This document shows positions 34,554 through 44,255 of a DNA stretch of 64,000 nt, piece by piece. The position numbers and the translations under genes were made by a program. Position 1 is the first letter of the stretch. Each line of letters starts with the position of its first letter. The notes beneath the pieces were generated by a model, which saw nothing but the letters and a program-made list of their open reading frames with translations, did no database searches and was not told the DNA's origin. Source of the stretch: JAHFTY01 sp964584785 (GTDB lineage: Bacteria > Acidobacteriota > Terriglobia > 20CM-2-55-15). Where the stretch lies: positions 87,350-151,349 of the forward strand of contig CAZPBY010000007.1 of assembly GCA_964584785.1 (NCBI GenBank), written 5' to 3'.

Positions 34554-36788
34554 TCACTTTCGGTCAACGAAGAAGCGCCTCGGGCCGTTGGTTGTATAGT
34601 TCGCGGCGGACTGATTGGCGATCCAATACGTAATCGTATCGGAGTCGGTTACCTCGCCGTATATACGCACGCCTTCCGGAAGGGCAACATCGGACAGGAC
34701 CGAAACAACGTCGCCGAGCAGGGCTCCCTGCATTTTGACGGTTCTGGCCGTCGACGTGGTGCCGGCATTCACTGTAAACCGCGAATTGTCGCCGGTGTGA
34801 CCATCGACCTGTCCCGTGTTGGAAGCGGACAACTCGACACCGATTCGATTATGGCTGACGTTCAAGCTTCGCGTTTTTGCGTTCGACCAATAAGCCAGGC
34901 GAAGCAGCATCATTGAGGCGCCGTCACTCGTGTATTCGTTGTCACGAATCGTGAAAAGGGCGTTGCTGTCGATAGGTTCGCCGGTCGTGGAGCAGCAGGT
35001 GGCGATCATCGGAAGCAGGCCGCCGTTCGCAGTCGTGTGAACGTTGTTCCCTTCGATAGAAAGGCTGTAGATCGTCCCTCCTTCGACAATGAACGGCTGC
35101 CGGCACGTAATGATGTTGTCGATCATCATGACGCGATCGAGATTGGACTGCGCCCATATGCCGGTCATGCTCTTCATGCCCTCGGTGATCGTGTTGTTCG
35201 CAATGACGATGTTGGCGGGCGCGGTGGCGCCTTCACCCGTAAGGAGAATGCCGACGCTGGTGTTCAGGATAGTATTTCGTTCAATGAACTGGTTTTGCCC
35301 GGTGAAGTTGCCGATCCCGCGCCCCCCGACATTGATGCCGTCGATGTAGTTATCGGTGATCCAGGTCCCGGACATGTGGCCGCCGCCTTCGAAGGCATAG
35401 CGATAGAAACCGCCGAGGAACCGGTTGCCCAGGATATGAACGTTGTTGGTCGAGCCGATGTTGATTCCGTCGGACAGCAGGTCGGGGGTTCCCGTTCCGC
35501 GAATGATGCAGTTTTCGACGTAAACGTCGGTAGACGAGTTGCCGTCGCCCCCCATCGTGATTGCCGCGTTGCCGCGCGCATTGATGAATTCGACACGGCG
35601 GATGTAGACACCCTTGCCGACCGGATAAACGCGCATCGCCTCGTCGCGAAAGTTGCCGTTCGTCGTCAAGTCCTCGATCGTGAAATCTTCCCAGGTCAGA
35701 TCTTTCACGTAAGTTTTACAGCCGGGATCGCCAACCAGCGCGGCGCTGACGCAAAGCTGCTCGGTGCCGGAAGTGTACGTCAGGTGTGTGGCGCCAATGC
35801 CTTCGCCCCGAAACACGATATTGGATGGTTTGGAGTAGGCACATCGCGCACCAGTTCCGTCAAGGTGAGATCCGGTCGAACCGAGGTAGTAGGTTCCGGC
35901 CGGCAGTTGAATGACGGAATATTCGGGAGCCGCGCCGCAGGTCTTTCGCAGGGCAATACCGTCTCCGGTGGCGCCGTCCGCGAATCCCCACCACTCGGGA
36001 TGAAGAGTGCGCGTGAGACCGGCCGGGCCGAATGTGACTTTGCCCGTGCCGGTCAACGTGAAATGCTTCGAGAGACCGGCATCGAATTGGCCGAGTGTGA
36101 GAGTGACGCCGTTGGGAACGTCGAAAAGCGTTTCGCGATCCGCAGAGATCGTTACATTGATGCCACACGTTACGTTTGCCGTTGGAATAATGGTCGATGC
36201 CCCAAGCTTCAGTACAACCGGCTTCGTCACACCCAGGCACGGATCGCCGCTCCATATCTGAGCGCCCCGGATTCCGGTGGCATCGGCAACCCCTCCCGTC
36301 ACGGGGAGATCCCTGATACACGCCGCGACTTTCGCATCGGCGGTGGTACCGGCGAACTGATCACATACGCTGTTGTTGTTGACGTTGTCCGACCACACCT
36401 GGGCGGCCAGGCTTCTCGTGGTCACGAAACTCGCGTTGGTGACGTTGTCCTGGGTCCACACCAGCGAGCCGGCGGAAGTCCGCAACTCCAGCCTGTAGGT
36501 GAGTGCCGGCGGCAGATAGACGGTAGCGCGGCCATTGGAGTCGAGTACCACGGGATTGTCGTTTACCTGCGAGCCGGTTGGATCCGTGTATGTCGGCTGC
36601 GCCATCGTGGTATTGGCCCGGTATGAGTACAACAGTCCGCCCGAAATCGGGACTCCCGAGGAATCCATGAACTGTACCTTTGCGTTTGGCAGCGCAATGT
36701 ACATCATCGATTGCGCTTGTGACGTCTTCGTCACGACGAAAGGAAGCGCAAGAGCCAGACCAATGCAGAACCCGCGAATATTTCGCAT
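34554..36788 (-). CDS. exported right-handed beta-helix protein with tailspike-like N-terminus
   Basis: A 744-residue protein. Signal peptide MRNIRGFCIGLALALPFVV. Residues 30-120 (KVQFMDSSGVPISGGLLYSY, then TYTDPTGSQVNDNPVVLDSNG and RATVYLPPALTYRLEL) have the pattern of phage tail-fibre/tailspike N-terminal domains. After a linker comes a long parallel beta-helix from about 250 to 660 rich in Asn, Gly and Thr ladders. Tailspike helices often cut or bind surface polysaccharide. It sits alone on the minus strand inside a polysaccharide locus; a glycan lyase, hydrolase or structural role is inference. No catalytic residues can be assigned by eye. Confidence 0.75.
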   Translation of the reverse strand: MRNIRGFCIGLALALPFVVTKTSQAQSMMYIALPNAKVQFMDSSGVPISGGLLYSYRANTTMAQPTYTDPTGSQVNDNPVVLDSNGRATVYLPPALTYRLELRTSAGSLVWTQDNVTNASFVTTRSLAAQVWSDNVNNNSVCDQFAGTTADAKVAACIRDLPVTGGVADATGIRGAQIWSGDPCLGVTKPVVLKLGASTIIPTANVTCGINVTISADRETLFDVPNGVTLTLGQFDAGLSKHFTLTGTGKVTFGPAGLTRTLHPEWWGFADGATGDGIALRKTCGAAPEYSVIQLPAGTYYLGSTGSHLDGTGARCAYSKPSNIVFRGEGIGATHLTYTSGTEQLCVSAALVGDPGCKTYVKDLTWEDFTIEDLTTNGNFRDEAMRVYPVGKGVYIRRVEFINARGNAAITMGGDGNSSTDVYVENCIIRGTGTPDLLSDGINIGSTNNVHILGNRFLGGFYRYAFEGGGHMSGTWITDNYIDGINVGGRGIGNFTGQNQFIERNTILNTSVGILLTGEGATAPANIVIANNTITEGMKSMTGIWAQSNLDRVMMIDNIITCRQPFIVEGGTIYSLSIEGNNVHTTANGGLLPMIATCCSTTGEPIDSNALFTIRDNEYTSDGASMMLLRLAYWSNAKTRSLNVSHNRIGVELSASNTGQVDGHTGDNSRFTVNAGTTSTARTVKMQGALLGDVVSVLSDVALPEGVRIYGEVTDSDTITYWIANQSAANYTTNGPRRFFVDRK

Positions 36789-37229
36789 TTACTTCATCCT
36801 GAATGACGCTTTGGATGAACTGCTGCAGCGACTCTTTCCCCGTCCGCATCATGTCGTCCGTAGTCGAGCGCTAGACGCCCATCCAAAAGGAGATGTTCCC
36901 GGCTTTTTTGTTTTGAAAACTGAAACGCAGGTCCGTTGCGGATCGGTGCTGACGATAACGATCGTGATCGGAGAGGGAAACCGTCCGGAGGTGCTATCCG
37001 GTAGTGTTCGACCCGTTGGCATGGGACGATCGGTATAGGTCGTTTTCGATGTCGTTCAGCGGCACGAATCGGCCGGAATTTCCCAGTTCAATCAGTTTTC
37101 TATTGATTGATTTTTGACGCCGCTGTCTCATCTTAATTTGGAAATGCTGCTGAGCGAGCAAGTCGTCGTCCAGCATGTGTAACTTCGTGGTAAACGATGA
37201 ACGGCAGCAACATCTTCTGAAGGCACTCA
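36789..37229. other. intergenic region between beta-helix and ABC permease genes
   Basis: This 441-bp divergent gap must hold promoters for both directions but I see no clear consensus. A run of TTTTTTG at about 36906 follows a GC-rich stretch and might be a weak terminator. A 61-codon minus-strand frame from ATG 37176 to 36994 has reasonable amino-acid composition but no Shine-Dalgarno and no known family, so I do not call it a gene. Confidence 0.35.
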
Positions 37230-38069
37230 TTGATTCAAGAATCGGAAAAATTTGACATCTGCATCGAGTCCGGGCATACGGAGCGGAACTATTGGCTGGA
37301 CCTCTGGCGCTACCGCGAGTTGTTTTATTTCCTTTCCTGGCGCGACATCCTGGTCCGCTACAAACAGACGGCGATCGGAGTAGCCTGGGCTCTGATTCGG
37401 CCTTTCTCCACGATGATCGTCTTGACTGTGGTCTTCAATAAAGTCGCAAAACTACCGGCCCCTGGATCCGTTCCGTACGTCTTGCTGGTGTTCGGTGCGA
37501 TGCTTCCGTGGCAGTTTTTCTCCACCGCGCTTTCTGAATCGAGCGGCAGCTTGATCGGAAATGCGAATCTCATTTCCAAGGTTTATTTTCCGCGGCTGAT
37601 TGTCCCGGCAGGTTCGGTGATCACAAGCTTTGTGGATTTCCTGATCACGCTGGGATTAATGGTCGTCATGATGATTTGGTATCAGTTTAGTTCGGACTGG
37701 AGAGTTCTGGCCCTTCCGTTCTTTGTCGTCATCGCGTTCGGATCCGCGTTCGGGGCGGGTCTCTGGTTATGTGCGCTAAACGTGAAATACCGTGACTTCC
37801 GTTACCTGGTACCGTTTCTCGTCCAATTTGGCGTTTATGTTTCGCCGGTTGGGTTCAGCAGCGACCGCATTCCGGAGTCCTGGCGACTCCTTTATTCCTT
37901 TAATCCGATGGTCGGCGTCATCGATGGTTTTCGGTGGTCTTTGTTTCGCGGGCAGTCGCCGCTCTGGTGGCCCGCAGTGTGGATGTCGGTCGCGAGCACC
38001 GTTATCTTGTGTGTCACCGGGTTATGGTATTTTCGAAGGACCGAAAGAACCTTCGCAGATCTGATATGA
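37230..38069 (+). CDS. ABC-2 polysaccharide export permease (Wzm/KpsM type)
   Basis: A 279-residue integral membrane protein with six hydrophobic segments. The start is TTG 37230, with GAAGG about 8 nt upstream. The opening RNYWLDLWRYRELFYFLSWRD and VRYKQTAIGVAWALIRP are typical of Wzm permeases. It forms the inner-membrane channel with the ATPase encoded 24 bp downstream and moves a finished glycan to the periplasm. Confidence 0.92.
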   Translation: MIQESEKFDICIESGHTERNYWLDLWRYRELFYFLSWRDILVRYKQTAIGVAWALIRPFSTMIVLTVVFNKVAKLPAPGSVPYVLLVFGAMLPWQFFSTALSESSGSLIGNANLISKVYFPRLIVPAGSVITSFVDFLITLGLMVVMMIWYQFSSDWRVLALPFFVVIAFGSAFGAGLWLCALNVKYRDFRYLVPFLVQFGVYVSPVGFSSDRIPESWRLLYSFNPMVGVIDGFRWSLFRGQSPLWWPAVWMSVASTVILCVTGLWYFRRTERTFADLI

Positions 38070-38093
38070 CCTCGAAATGTTCGGAATTGCCCG

Positions 38094-39416
38094 ATGTCTA
38101 ATGTCATCTTAAGCGTCGAGAATCTCAGTAAGAAATACCGGATCCGTCATCAACATGGTCAGCGGTACGTTGCCCTGCGCGACGTTCTGGCCACGAGCTT
38201 CGCGCGTGCAGGCCGATCGCTGGGCCGGGTATGGCGTGGTAAAGCCGATTCAGGCAGGCGAAATCGCGGTGCCGCTGTTGAGGATTTCTGGGCGCTCAAC
38301 GACGTTTCATTCGAAGTTAAACAGGGAGACGTTCTGGGCGTGATCGGGCGAAATGGCGCGGGAAAATCGACCCTGCTCAAGGTCCTGAGTCGAATTACCG
38401 AACCGACAAAGGGCCGTGTGCAGATCAAGGGTCGCGTTGCCAGCCTGTTGGAAGTAGGAACGGGATTCCATCCGGAGCTCACCGGTCGTGAAAACATTTT
38501 CCTGAACGGTGCCGTTCTTGGAATGAGCCGGGCCGAGATTCGGCGGAAATTTGATGAGATCGTTGCGTTTGCGGAAATCGAACGTTTTCTGGACACGCCG
38601 GTTAAACGCTATTCGTCCGGAATGTACGTCCGGCTGGCCTTTGCCGTCGCTGCGCATCTCGAACCGGAGATTCTGATCGTCGATGAGGTCCTGGCGGTCG
38701 GAGACTCGCATTTCCAAAAACGCTGTTTGGGAAAGATGTCGCAGATCGCCCACGGCGGACGGACGGTGATCTTCGTCAGCCATAACATGTCGGCGGTGAA
38801 GAGCCTTACCCACCACGGTCTCGTGCTTAGCGGCGGCGAACTGCTGTTCAACGGTAGCACGCACGAAGCGGTCGAATTCTATTCACAGTCGCTCAGCGAT
38901 AAGAGCGAGGTTACGCGCTCTTTCGGTGCCGGGATTCACACCGCTATCGAGCGCGTGCGACTGGTGGATGCCGATGGTGAAACGATCAACGTTTATACGC
39001 CCGGATCTCCGCTGTCGCTGGAATTTACGTTCACAACCGACGGCACTTCCACAATGTCGCTCGAAGGTATCCTGATGGATTCCAATCGCACGCAGCTTGC
39101 GTTGGCTTCGCTTGCGCAGTTCCACGGAATATACCTGCCGGAACGGGCGGGCCGATACGTTTGCCGCCTGACGCTGGAGCCGTTGTGGCTGGCATCGGGA
39201 AGCTATTCTTTTGACGTCACCACTTCGGTCGTCAACCAGCGATGGGATCATTACATCGACGATGCGGTTTCGTTTGACGTGATCGCCTGCAACCCATTGG
39301 GTTTTTCCTGGGATTTCAAATGTGGGTACGGGTTCGGAGCGCTGGCAATGCTCTGCAGGCAGGAACCGCATTTCGCAATGGTTGAAGACTTAAATGTCGA
39401 GGAACAACTGAGTTGA
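38094..39416 (+). CDS. ABC transporter ATPase with C-terminal glycan-binding domain (Wzt type)
   Basis: A 440-residue protein. The ATPase half has Walker A GRNGAGKST, signature YSSGMYVRLAF and Walker B ILIVDEVLAVGD; the loop before Walker A is longer than in classical ABC proteins, as in Wzt. From about residue 270 a beta-sandwich domain follows (AIERVRLVDADGE, SFTYSP-type strands), which in Wzt recognises the terminal cap of the O-antigen. Its stop overlaps the TTG of the FkbM methyltransferase. It powers the permease at 37230-38069. Confidence 0.92.
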   Translation: MSNVILSVENLSKKYRIRHQHGQRYVALRDVLATSFARAGRSLGRVWRGKADSGRRNRGAAVEDFWALNDVSFEVKQGDVLGVIGRNGAGKSTLLKVLSRITEPTKGRVQIKGRVASLLEVGTGFHPELTGRENIFLNGAVLGMSRAEIRRKFDEIVAFAEIERFLDTPVKRYSSGMYVRLAFAVAAHLEPEILIVDEVLAVGDSHFQKRCLGKMSQIAHGGRTVIFVSHNMSAVKSLTHHGLVLSGGELLFNGSTHEAVEFYSQSLSDKSEVTRSFGAGIHTAIERVRLVDADGETINVYTPGSPLSLEFTFTTDGTSTMSLEGILMDSNRTQLALASLAQFHGIYLPERAGRYVCRLTLEPLWLASGSYSFDVTTSVVNQRWDHYIDDAVSFDVIACNPLGFSWDFKCGYGFGALAMLCRQEPHFAMVEDLNVEEQLS

Positions 39417-40228
39417 CGTTGCGATCTGTAGCCACAAGATTGCGAGACATTCGGCGATTCGGTGGAACGGCCTTGTCATTCAGGGACTTGTCCGCGGCTT
39501 GCGTGCTTGGTCTCGCGCGGCGCAGTCCCTTTGATAACTCGAACCTTGTCACTTCGCTCGGCCATCGTTATTTTCCGCTCGTGAGTTTACGTCCAAAGGC
39601 CTTAAACGGCGGTCGTGTGTGGCTGGACACTTCCGACCTGGGTCAGTTGATTTCATATGAAGAGATCATCGTCGACGGCTGCTATGACTTGACACTCGTG
39701 CCGTTCACACCGACGCGCGTTCTCGACTTTGGAGCGCACGTCGGCTTGTTCTCCGCAATTGCCGCTTCTCGATATCCGCATGCGCACTTGAAAGCCGTTG
39801 AGCCGAATCCGCGAAACTGCCGCATGTTGCGGCAGCAGTTTGCTCATCTGAATTCGCGGGTGGACATAGTCGAGGCGGCGGTATCTATCGAGGAAGGACA
39901 GGCATCGTTCGAAGCCGAGTTTAGTAATGCGGGACGGTTGGTATCTTCCTCGGGCGGGTTTCGCGTCAACGTCCTCGATATCCGGAAAATACTTGCAGAG
40001 GAACAAGACAAGGCGCTCTTGATGAAGATCGATGTCGAAGGTGAGGAGCGTAAGATCATGCCCGTGATCGCCTCGTCTCTACCGACGCCATGCGCCGTTT
40101 TCTTCGAGACACATCATGATACTTCCGGTTGGCTGGACGTGTCGGGCGTGCTCAAAAACGCCGGTTTTGATGTGCAGCTCCTGCGTCAGCGGGACCGCTT
40201 TTGTGACGGGTTCGCGCTCCGAAGCTAA
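39413..40228 (+). CDS. FkbM-family methyltransferase
   Basis: A 271-residue SAM methyltransferase. SAM motif I is LDFGAHVGLFSAIAA, AVEPNPRNCRML is the post-I acidic loop, and LLMKIDVEGEERKIM is the FkbM signature. Start TTG 39413 overlaps the ABC ATPase stop (TTGA). In a Wzm/Wzt locus, methylation of the non-reducing end can act as the export-terminating cap recognised by Wzt; that is inference from systems such as O8/O9. Confidence 0.85.
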   Translation: MTLRSVATRLRDIRRFGGTALSFRDLSAACVLGLARRSPFDNSNLVTSLGHRYFPLVSLRPKALNGGRVWLDTSDLGQLISYEEIIVDGCYDLTLVPFTPTRVLDFGAHVGLFSAIAASRYPHAHLKAVEPNPRNCRMLRQQFAHLNSRVDIVEAAVSIEEGQASFEAEFSNAGRLVSSSGGFRVNVLDIRKILAEEQDKALLMKIDVEGEERKIMPVIASSLPTPCAVFFETHHDTSGWLDVSGVLKNAGFDVQLLRQRDRFCDGFALRS

Positions 40229-40237
40229 CACTCAGTA

Positions 40238-41476
40238 ATGCGAATTTTTATTGCAGTTCGGCACTCTACGGATCCCCGCTATTTCTATGGGGGTCTTTGG
40301 AAATCCAATTTCTATCCGGCCCTGCGAGAGCTTGGCCATGAGTTGATCGAGTCCGGCGTCGACTTGTTACCGGCCAGCCGGTTCATGTCGATACCTTCCG
40401 GCTTCACTCCCCAGGAATTGGCCGAGCGCGCGCGGATCACGGAGAACATTCTGGAAGAAGTGCGGACCGCATTGCTTCGCGGTCCGGTTGATCTGTTTCT
40501 CAGCTACTTCTACAACAGTCATTTTGATCCGCAAGGATTCGATGAACTCCGGCGGCTCGGCATTCCGTCGGTAAATTTTTATTGCAACAGTATTCACCAA
40601 TTCGAACTGGTATCAGAAGTCTCGTCCGGGGCCGATTTCGCCTGGCATGCCGAACGCGACGCTCGCGAGTCGTACCTCCGGGTGGGAGCAAATCCGATCT
40701 GGGTGCAAATGGCCGCCGATCCCGATTTTTATCATCCGGTGTCCGGCCGGCAACGGCAGTCGAAGGCCGTGTTCGTCGGCCAGAAGTACGCGGATCGTGA
40801 ACGATGGCTGGCGGAAGTCATCAACGCCAAATTGCCGATTGATGTCTACGGCTCCGGCTGGAAACCCGAGCCCGATTCTCAAGTCACCGGCGATGACCAA
40901 TCACACTACCTGGGCAGGCGCGCTGTCCGGCCGGGAAGCGTTTCGAGTTATGCCAGACGGGCCGCGCAAGAGTTCCGTTCCGGCGGACTGCTTGGTGGAA
41001 TTCAACGAGTGCGCCAACAAGCCGTCTTGAGAAGAGAATCGCGTGCCATCGCCGAAATTATCAAACCTCACATTCAGGGCAGAGCGGCCGATCTGGCGGA
41101 AGTTTTGGCGCGTTACGAAGTTTGTCTGAATTTCAGCAACGTCTGGGCGGACGGCAGACCGGGATCGCGGCTGATTCCCCACGTGCGGCTCCGCGACTTC
41201 GAGGGACCCATGTGTCGTACATGCTATCTGACGGGTCACTCCGACGAAGTCACAGAGTTCTATAAGGTGGGCGTTGAGATCGATACTTACAGGAATGCCG
41301 AAGAGCTGGTCGATAAGACACGTTTCTATCTTGAAAACCCGAACTGTGCGGAGAAATTGCGGGAAGCCGGCTATCGCAGAGCCTTGCGCGATCATACGTG
41401 GCAACGCCGCTTCGACGAGTTGTTCCGTAAGTTGCAATTACACACAACGGCTTCGGCCATTCACGTGACACGTTGA
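40238..41476 (+). CDS. glycosyltransferase, CgeB-like (GT-B family)
   Basis: A 412-residue protein. The N-terminal part has GGLWKSNFYPALRELGH and VDLFLSYFYNSHFDPQGFDEL; the C-terminal part has AVFVGQKYADRERWLAEVI, VCLNFSNVWADGRPGSR and EGPMCRTCYLTGHSDE, the last resembling CgeB/DUF3880-linked transferases. A long insertion (about 225-275) separates the halves. It probably adds a sugar to the surface glycan. Its stop overlaps the ATG of the following GT2 gene. Confidence 0.78.
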   Translation: MRIFIAVRHSTDPRYFYGGLWKSNFYPALRELGHELIESGVDLLPASRFMSIPSGFTPQELAERARITENILEEVRTALLRGPVDLFLSYFYNSHFDPQGFDELRRLGIPSVNFYCNSIHQFELVSEVSSGADFAWHAERDARESYLRVGANPIWVQMAADPDFYHPVSGRQRQSKAVFVGQKYADRERWLAEVINAKLPIDVYGSGWKPEPDSQVTGDDQSHYLGRRAVRPGSVSSYARRAAQEFRSGGLLGGIQRVRQQAVLRRESRAIAEIIKPHIQGRAADLAEVLARYEVCLNFSNVWADGRPGSRLIPHVRLRDFEGPMCRTCYLTGHSDEVTEFYKVGVEIDTYRNAEELVDKTRFYLENPNCAEKLREAGYRRALRDHTWQRRFDELFRKLQLHTTASAIHVTR

Positions 41477-42384
41477 TGCCTTTCTTTACCGTCATCATTC
41501 CAACTTTCAATCGGCTGGAGTTGTTGTCGCGGACACTGGAAACGGTATGGAACCAGCAATTCGGCGACTTTGAAGTCATCGTCGTCGACGATGGTTCGAC
41601 GGACGGCACGCTGTCGTATCTGAAAAACCAAAAAAATAGGCTGCAGTTCATCTCTCAAAACAATCGCGGGCCAGGAGCCGCTCGAAATGCGGCCGCTCGC
41701 AACGCCAGCGGAGAGTACCTTGCGTTTCTGGACAGCGATGACCTTTGGTTTCCGTGGACACTCGATGTGTACCAGCAGGTCGCGCGAGGCCACTCCGCCC
41801 CAGGGTTCATCGCGGGCAAGCCTTACCGGTTCCGAAACGAACATGAGGCCGGAACCGCGACGCAGGAGACCGTTCGAGTTTGCCGCTTTGCGGACTATCT
41901 GGCATCCAGTGATGAGTGGCGTTGGTGGGGTGTCTCATCATTTGTAATCCGCCGCGACGCCTTTATACGAGTCGGCGGGTTTACCGATCAATGGGTGAAC
42001 GGCGAAGACGCCGATCTCGCCTTAAAGCTTGGTATCGAGCCCGGGTTCGTTCAGGTCATGAGCCCGTCGACCTTTGCATACCGCGAACACGACGTCAGCG
42101 CGATCCGGAACTTTGAGCGAACAGTCGCTGGCGTGTGGCTCAAGATTGAAACCGAAAAGGCAAGCAAATATCCCGGTGGACGGCATCGCGCTATCGAGAG
42201 GCGGCGCGTTCTGACAAGGCATATCCGGCCGGTCAGCATCGACTGCCTCCGTCACGGAAGACGGCGCGAAGCCTGGTCCCTTTATCGTGCGACGTTTTCA
42301 TGGAACCTGGAACTCATCAGGGCCAAGTACCTGGCGGGTTTCCCCCTCATGGCTTTGGCTTCGAAATTACGGACGGCTGTATGA
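41476..42384 (+). CDS. glycosyltransferase family 2
   Basis: A 302-residue GT-A enzyme starting PFFTVIIPTFNR. VVDDGSTDGT binds the nucleotide, SDDLWFP carries the DxD-equivalent (FLDSDD), and GEDADLALKLG is the acceptor-side acidic motif. ATG 41476 is preferred over the TTG just before it, since it overlaps the preceding stop as TGATG. The stop overlaps the carbamoyltransferase start by 4 bp, so expression is coupled. Confidence 0.87.
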   Translation: MPFFTVIIPTFNRLELLSRTLETVWNQQFGDFEVIVVDDGSTDGTLSYLKNQKNRLQFISQNNRGPGAARNAAARNASGEYLAFLDSDDLWFPWTLDVYQQVARGHSAPGFIAGKPYRFRNEHEAGTATQETVRVCRFADYLASSDEWRWWGVSSFVIRRDAFIRVGGFTDQWVNGEDADLALKLGIEPGFVQVMSPSTFAYREHDVSAIRNFERTVAGVWLKIETEKASKYPGGRHRAIERRRVLTRHIRPVSIDCLRHGRRREAWSLYRATFSWNLELIRAKYLAGFPLMALASKLRTAV

Positions 42385-44252
42385 AGAGATCAAGTGCTTC
42401 GTCAGGATCAACCTCTATTTTGGGAATCTCCGCGTTTTATCACGACTCCGCCGCGGCGCTGCTAATTGATGGCCGCATTGTTGCTGCTGCCCAGGAGGAG
42501 CGATTCACCCGAAAGAAGTACGATCACCGGTTCCCTGTCAACGCGGTGGACTACTGTCTGTCCGAAGCCGGAATTACGCCGGCCGATCTGGACTTCGTCG
42601 GATTTTACGACAAGCCGCTCGCGAAGCTCGATCGCATGGTGGAAACCTACACCGCTTTCGCGCCGTACAGTTTTGGTTCGTGGATGAAGTCGTTGCCGCT
42701 TTGGCTGAAGTTGAAACTCCACCTGCCACGCGAAATCGATCGTGGACTTCGAAATCAGTATCGCGGCCGATACGTGTTCGCCGATCATCACGAGTCACAC
42801 GCGGCCAGCGCGTTTTTCCCATCTCCCTTTGAAGAGGCGGCAATCCTGACCCTGGACGGTGTAGGTGAGTGGACAACCACAACACTTGGTTTCGGACAAG
42901 GCAATCGCGTCCGGCTGACTCGCGAGATCCGTTTCCCGCACTCACTTGGCTTGCTGTACAGCGCGTTTACGTACTACACGGGCTTCAAGGTCAATTCCGG
43001 CGAATACAAAGTCATGGGTCTTGCGCCCTACGGCGAACCCCGATTCAAGCAGCTCATCATGGACCACCTGATCCACGTGAAGGACGATGGCTCCTTCTGG
43101 ATGGACATGAGCTACTTCAACTACTGCCAGGGCATGACGATGACCAGCGAGAAGTTCCATCGTCTGTTCGGCAGTCCACCTCGTAATCCGGAGTCGTTCC
43201 TGACGCAGCGCGAAATGGATCTGGCCGCGTCGATTCAGGCTGTTTGTGAAGATGTCATGCTCAAGTGCGCCTTTCACGCACACAAACTGACGAAGTCCCG
43301 GAATCTGGTGATGTCCGGCGGTGTCGCGCTGAACTGTGTCGGTAACGGAAAGATTCTCCGCGAAGGTCCATTCGAGAACATCTGGATCCAACCTGCGGCC
43401 GGAGATGCGGGGAGTGCGCTCGGTGTCGCTTATTTGATCTGGCACCACGTGCTCTCGCATCCCAGAGTCGTTTCAGGAACAGACCAGCAGCGCGGCTCTT
43501 TGTTGGGACCGGCCTATGACGACGGCGAAACGAAGCAGTTTCTGGAGAGCATTGGAGCTCAATACCGGTCATTCTCGAACGAGGGTGAGCTCCTGAATGC
43601 CGTTGCAGAGCTGTTGGTCGGCGAAAAGGTTGTTGGCTGGGTTCATGGCCGGATGGAGTTTGGTCCACGCGCCCTTGGAGCGCGCTCCATCCTCGGTGAT
43701 CCGCGCAGCACCTCGATGCAGGCGACGATGAACCTCAAGGTCAAATTTCGCGAATCGTTCCGGCCTTTTGCTCCTGTGGTGGTTCGAGAACGAGTGCAGG
43801 ACTATTTTGCGCTCGATTCCGAGTCTCCTTACATGCTGATCGTGGCTCCGGTGTTGGAAAAACACCGCCGGGCGTTGAACGAAGACGAAAAACAAAGGTT
43901 TGCCGACCCCGACTTGCGCAAACGGTTGAACGTGCCGCGATCGTCGATTCCCGCGGTGACGCACGTCGACTACTCTGCCCGCATTGAAACAGTGGATGAG
44001 GAACGCCACGGAAGATTCTATCGATTGCTCAAGAAGTTCGAACAGAAGACGGGTTGCCCCGTCCTTGTGAACACAAGCTTCAATATCCGCGGCGAACCCA
44101 TCGTCTGCTCGCCGCAGGACGCGTACCGATGCTTCCTCGGCACCAACATGGATGCTCTGGTCATCGGCAACCATCTTTTGCTTAAAGAAGAGCAGTCGCA
44201 AACAAAAGTGTTTGATGTGGATGCCTATAAAGCATCATTTGTATTGGACTGA
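42381..44252 (+). CDS. carbamoyltransferase (NodU/CmcH family), second copy
   Basis: About 623 residues from ATG 42381, which overlaps the preceding stop as ATGA; the frame is open to 42300 but that part is not family-like. The N-terminal domain begins ILGISAFYHDSAAALLIDG and contains HHESHAASAFFPSPFEEAA and MSGGVALNCVGNGK; the C-terminal half has GWVHGRMEFGPRALGARSI and VLVNTSFNIRGEPIV. It belongs to the longer subgroup often followed by a small membrane protein and an SGNH protein, as here. It is expected to O-carbamoylate a sugar or another hydroxyl. Confidence 0.92.
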   Translation: MKRSSASSGSTSILGISAFYHDSAAALLIDGRIVAAAQEERFTRKKYDHRFPVNAVDYCLSEAGITPADLDFVGFYDKPLAKLDRMVETYTAFAPYSFGSWMKSLPLWLKLKLHLPREIDRGLRNQYRGRYVFADHHESHAASAFFPSPFEEAAILTLDGVGEWTTTTLGFGQGNRVRLTREIRFPHSLGLLYSAFTYYTGFKVNSGEYKVMGLAPYGEPRFKQLIMDHLIHVKDDGSFWMDMSYFNYCQGMTMTSEKFHRLFGSPPRNPESFLTQREMDLAASIQAVCEDVMLKCAFHAHKLTKSRNLVMSGGVALNCVGNGKILREGPFENIWIQPAAGDAGSALGVAYLIWHHVLSHPRVVSGTDQQRGSLLGPAYDDGETKQFLESIGAQYRSFSNEGELLNAVAELLVGEKVVGWVHGRMEFGPRALGARSILGDPRSTSMQATMNLKVKFRESFRPFAPVVVRERVQDYFALDSESPYMLIVAPVLEKHRRALNEDEKQRFADPDLRKRLNVPRSSIPAVTHVDYSARIETVDEERHGRFYRLLKKFEQKTGCPVLVNTSFNIRGEPIVCSPQDAYRCFLGTNMDALVIGNHLLLKEEQSQTKVFDVDAYKASFVLD

Positions 44253-44255
44253 TCG

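Noticed and set aside
35037..36626. 529-residue plus-strand open frame
   Set aside because: Antisense to the beta-helix gene with its signal peptide and repeat pattern; no recognisable features.
36994..37230. 78-residue minus-strand frame in the intergenic gap
   Set aside because: Composition is plausible for a protein, but no Shine-Dalgarno, no family and no clear promoter; not called.
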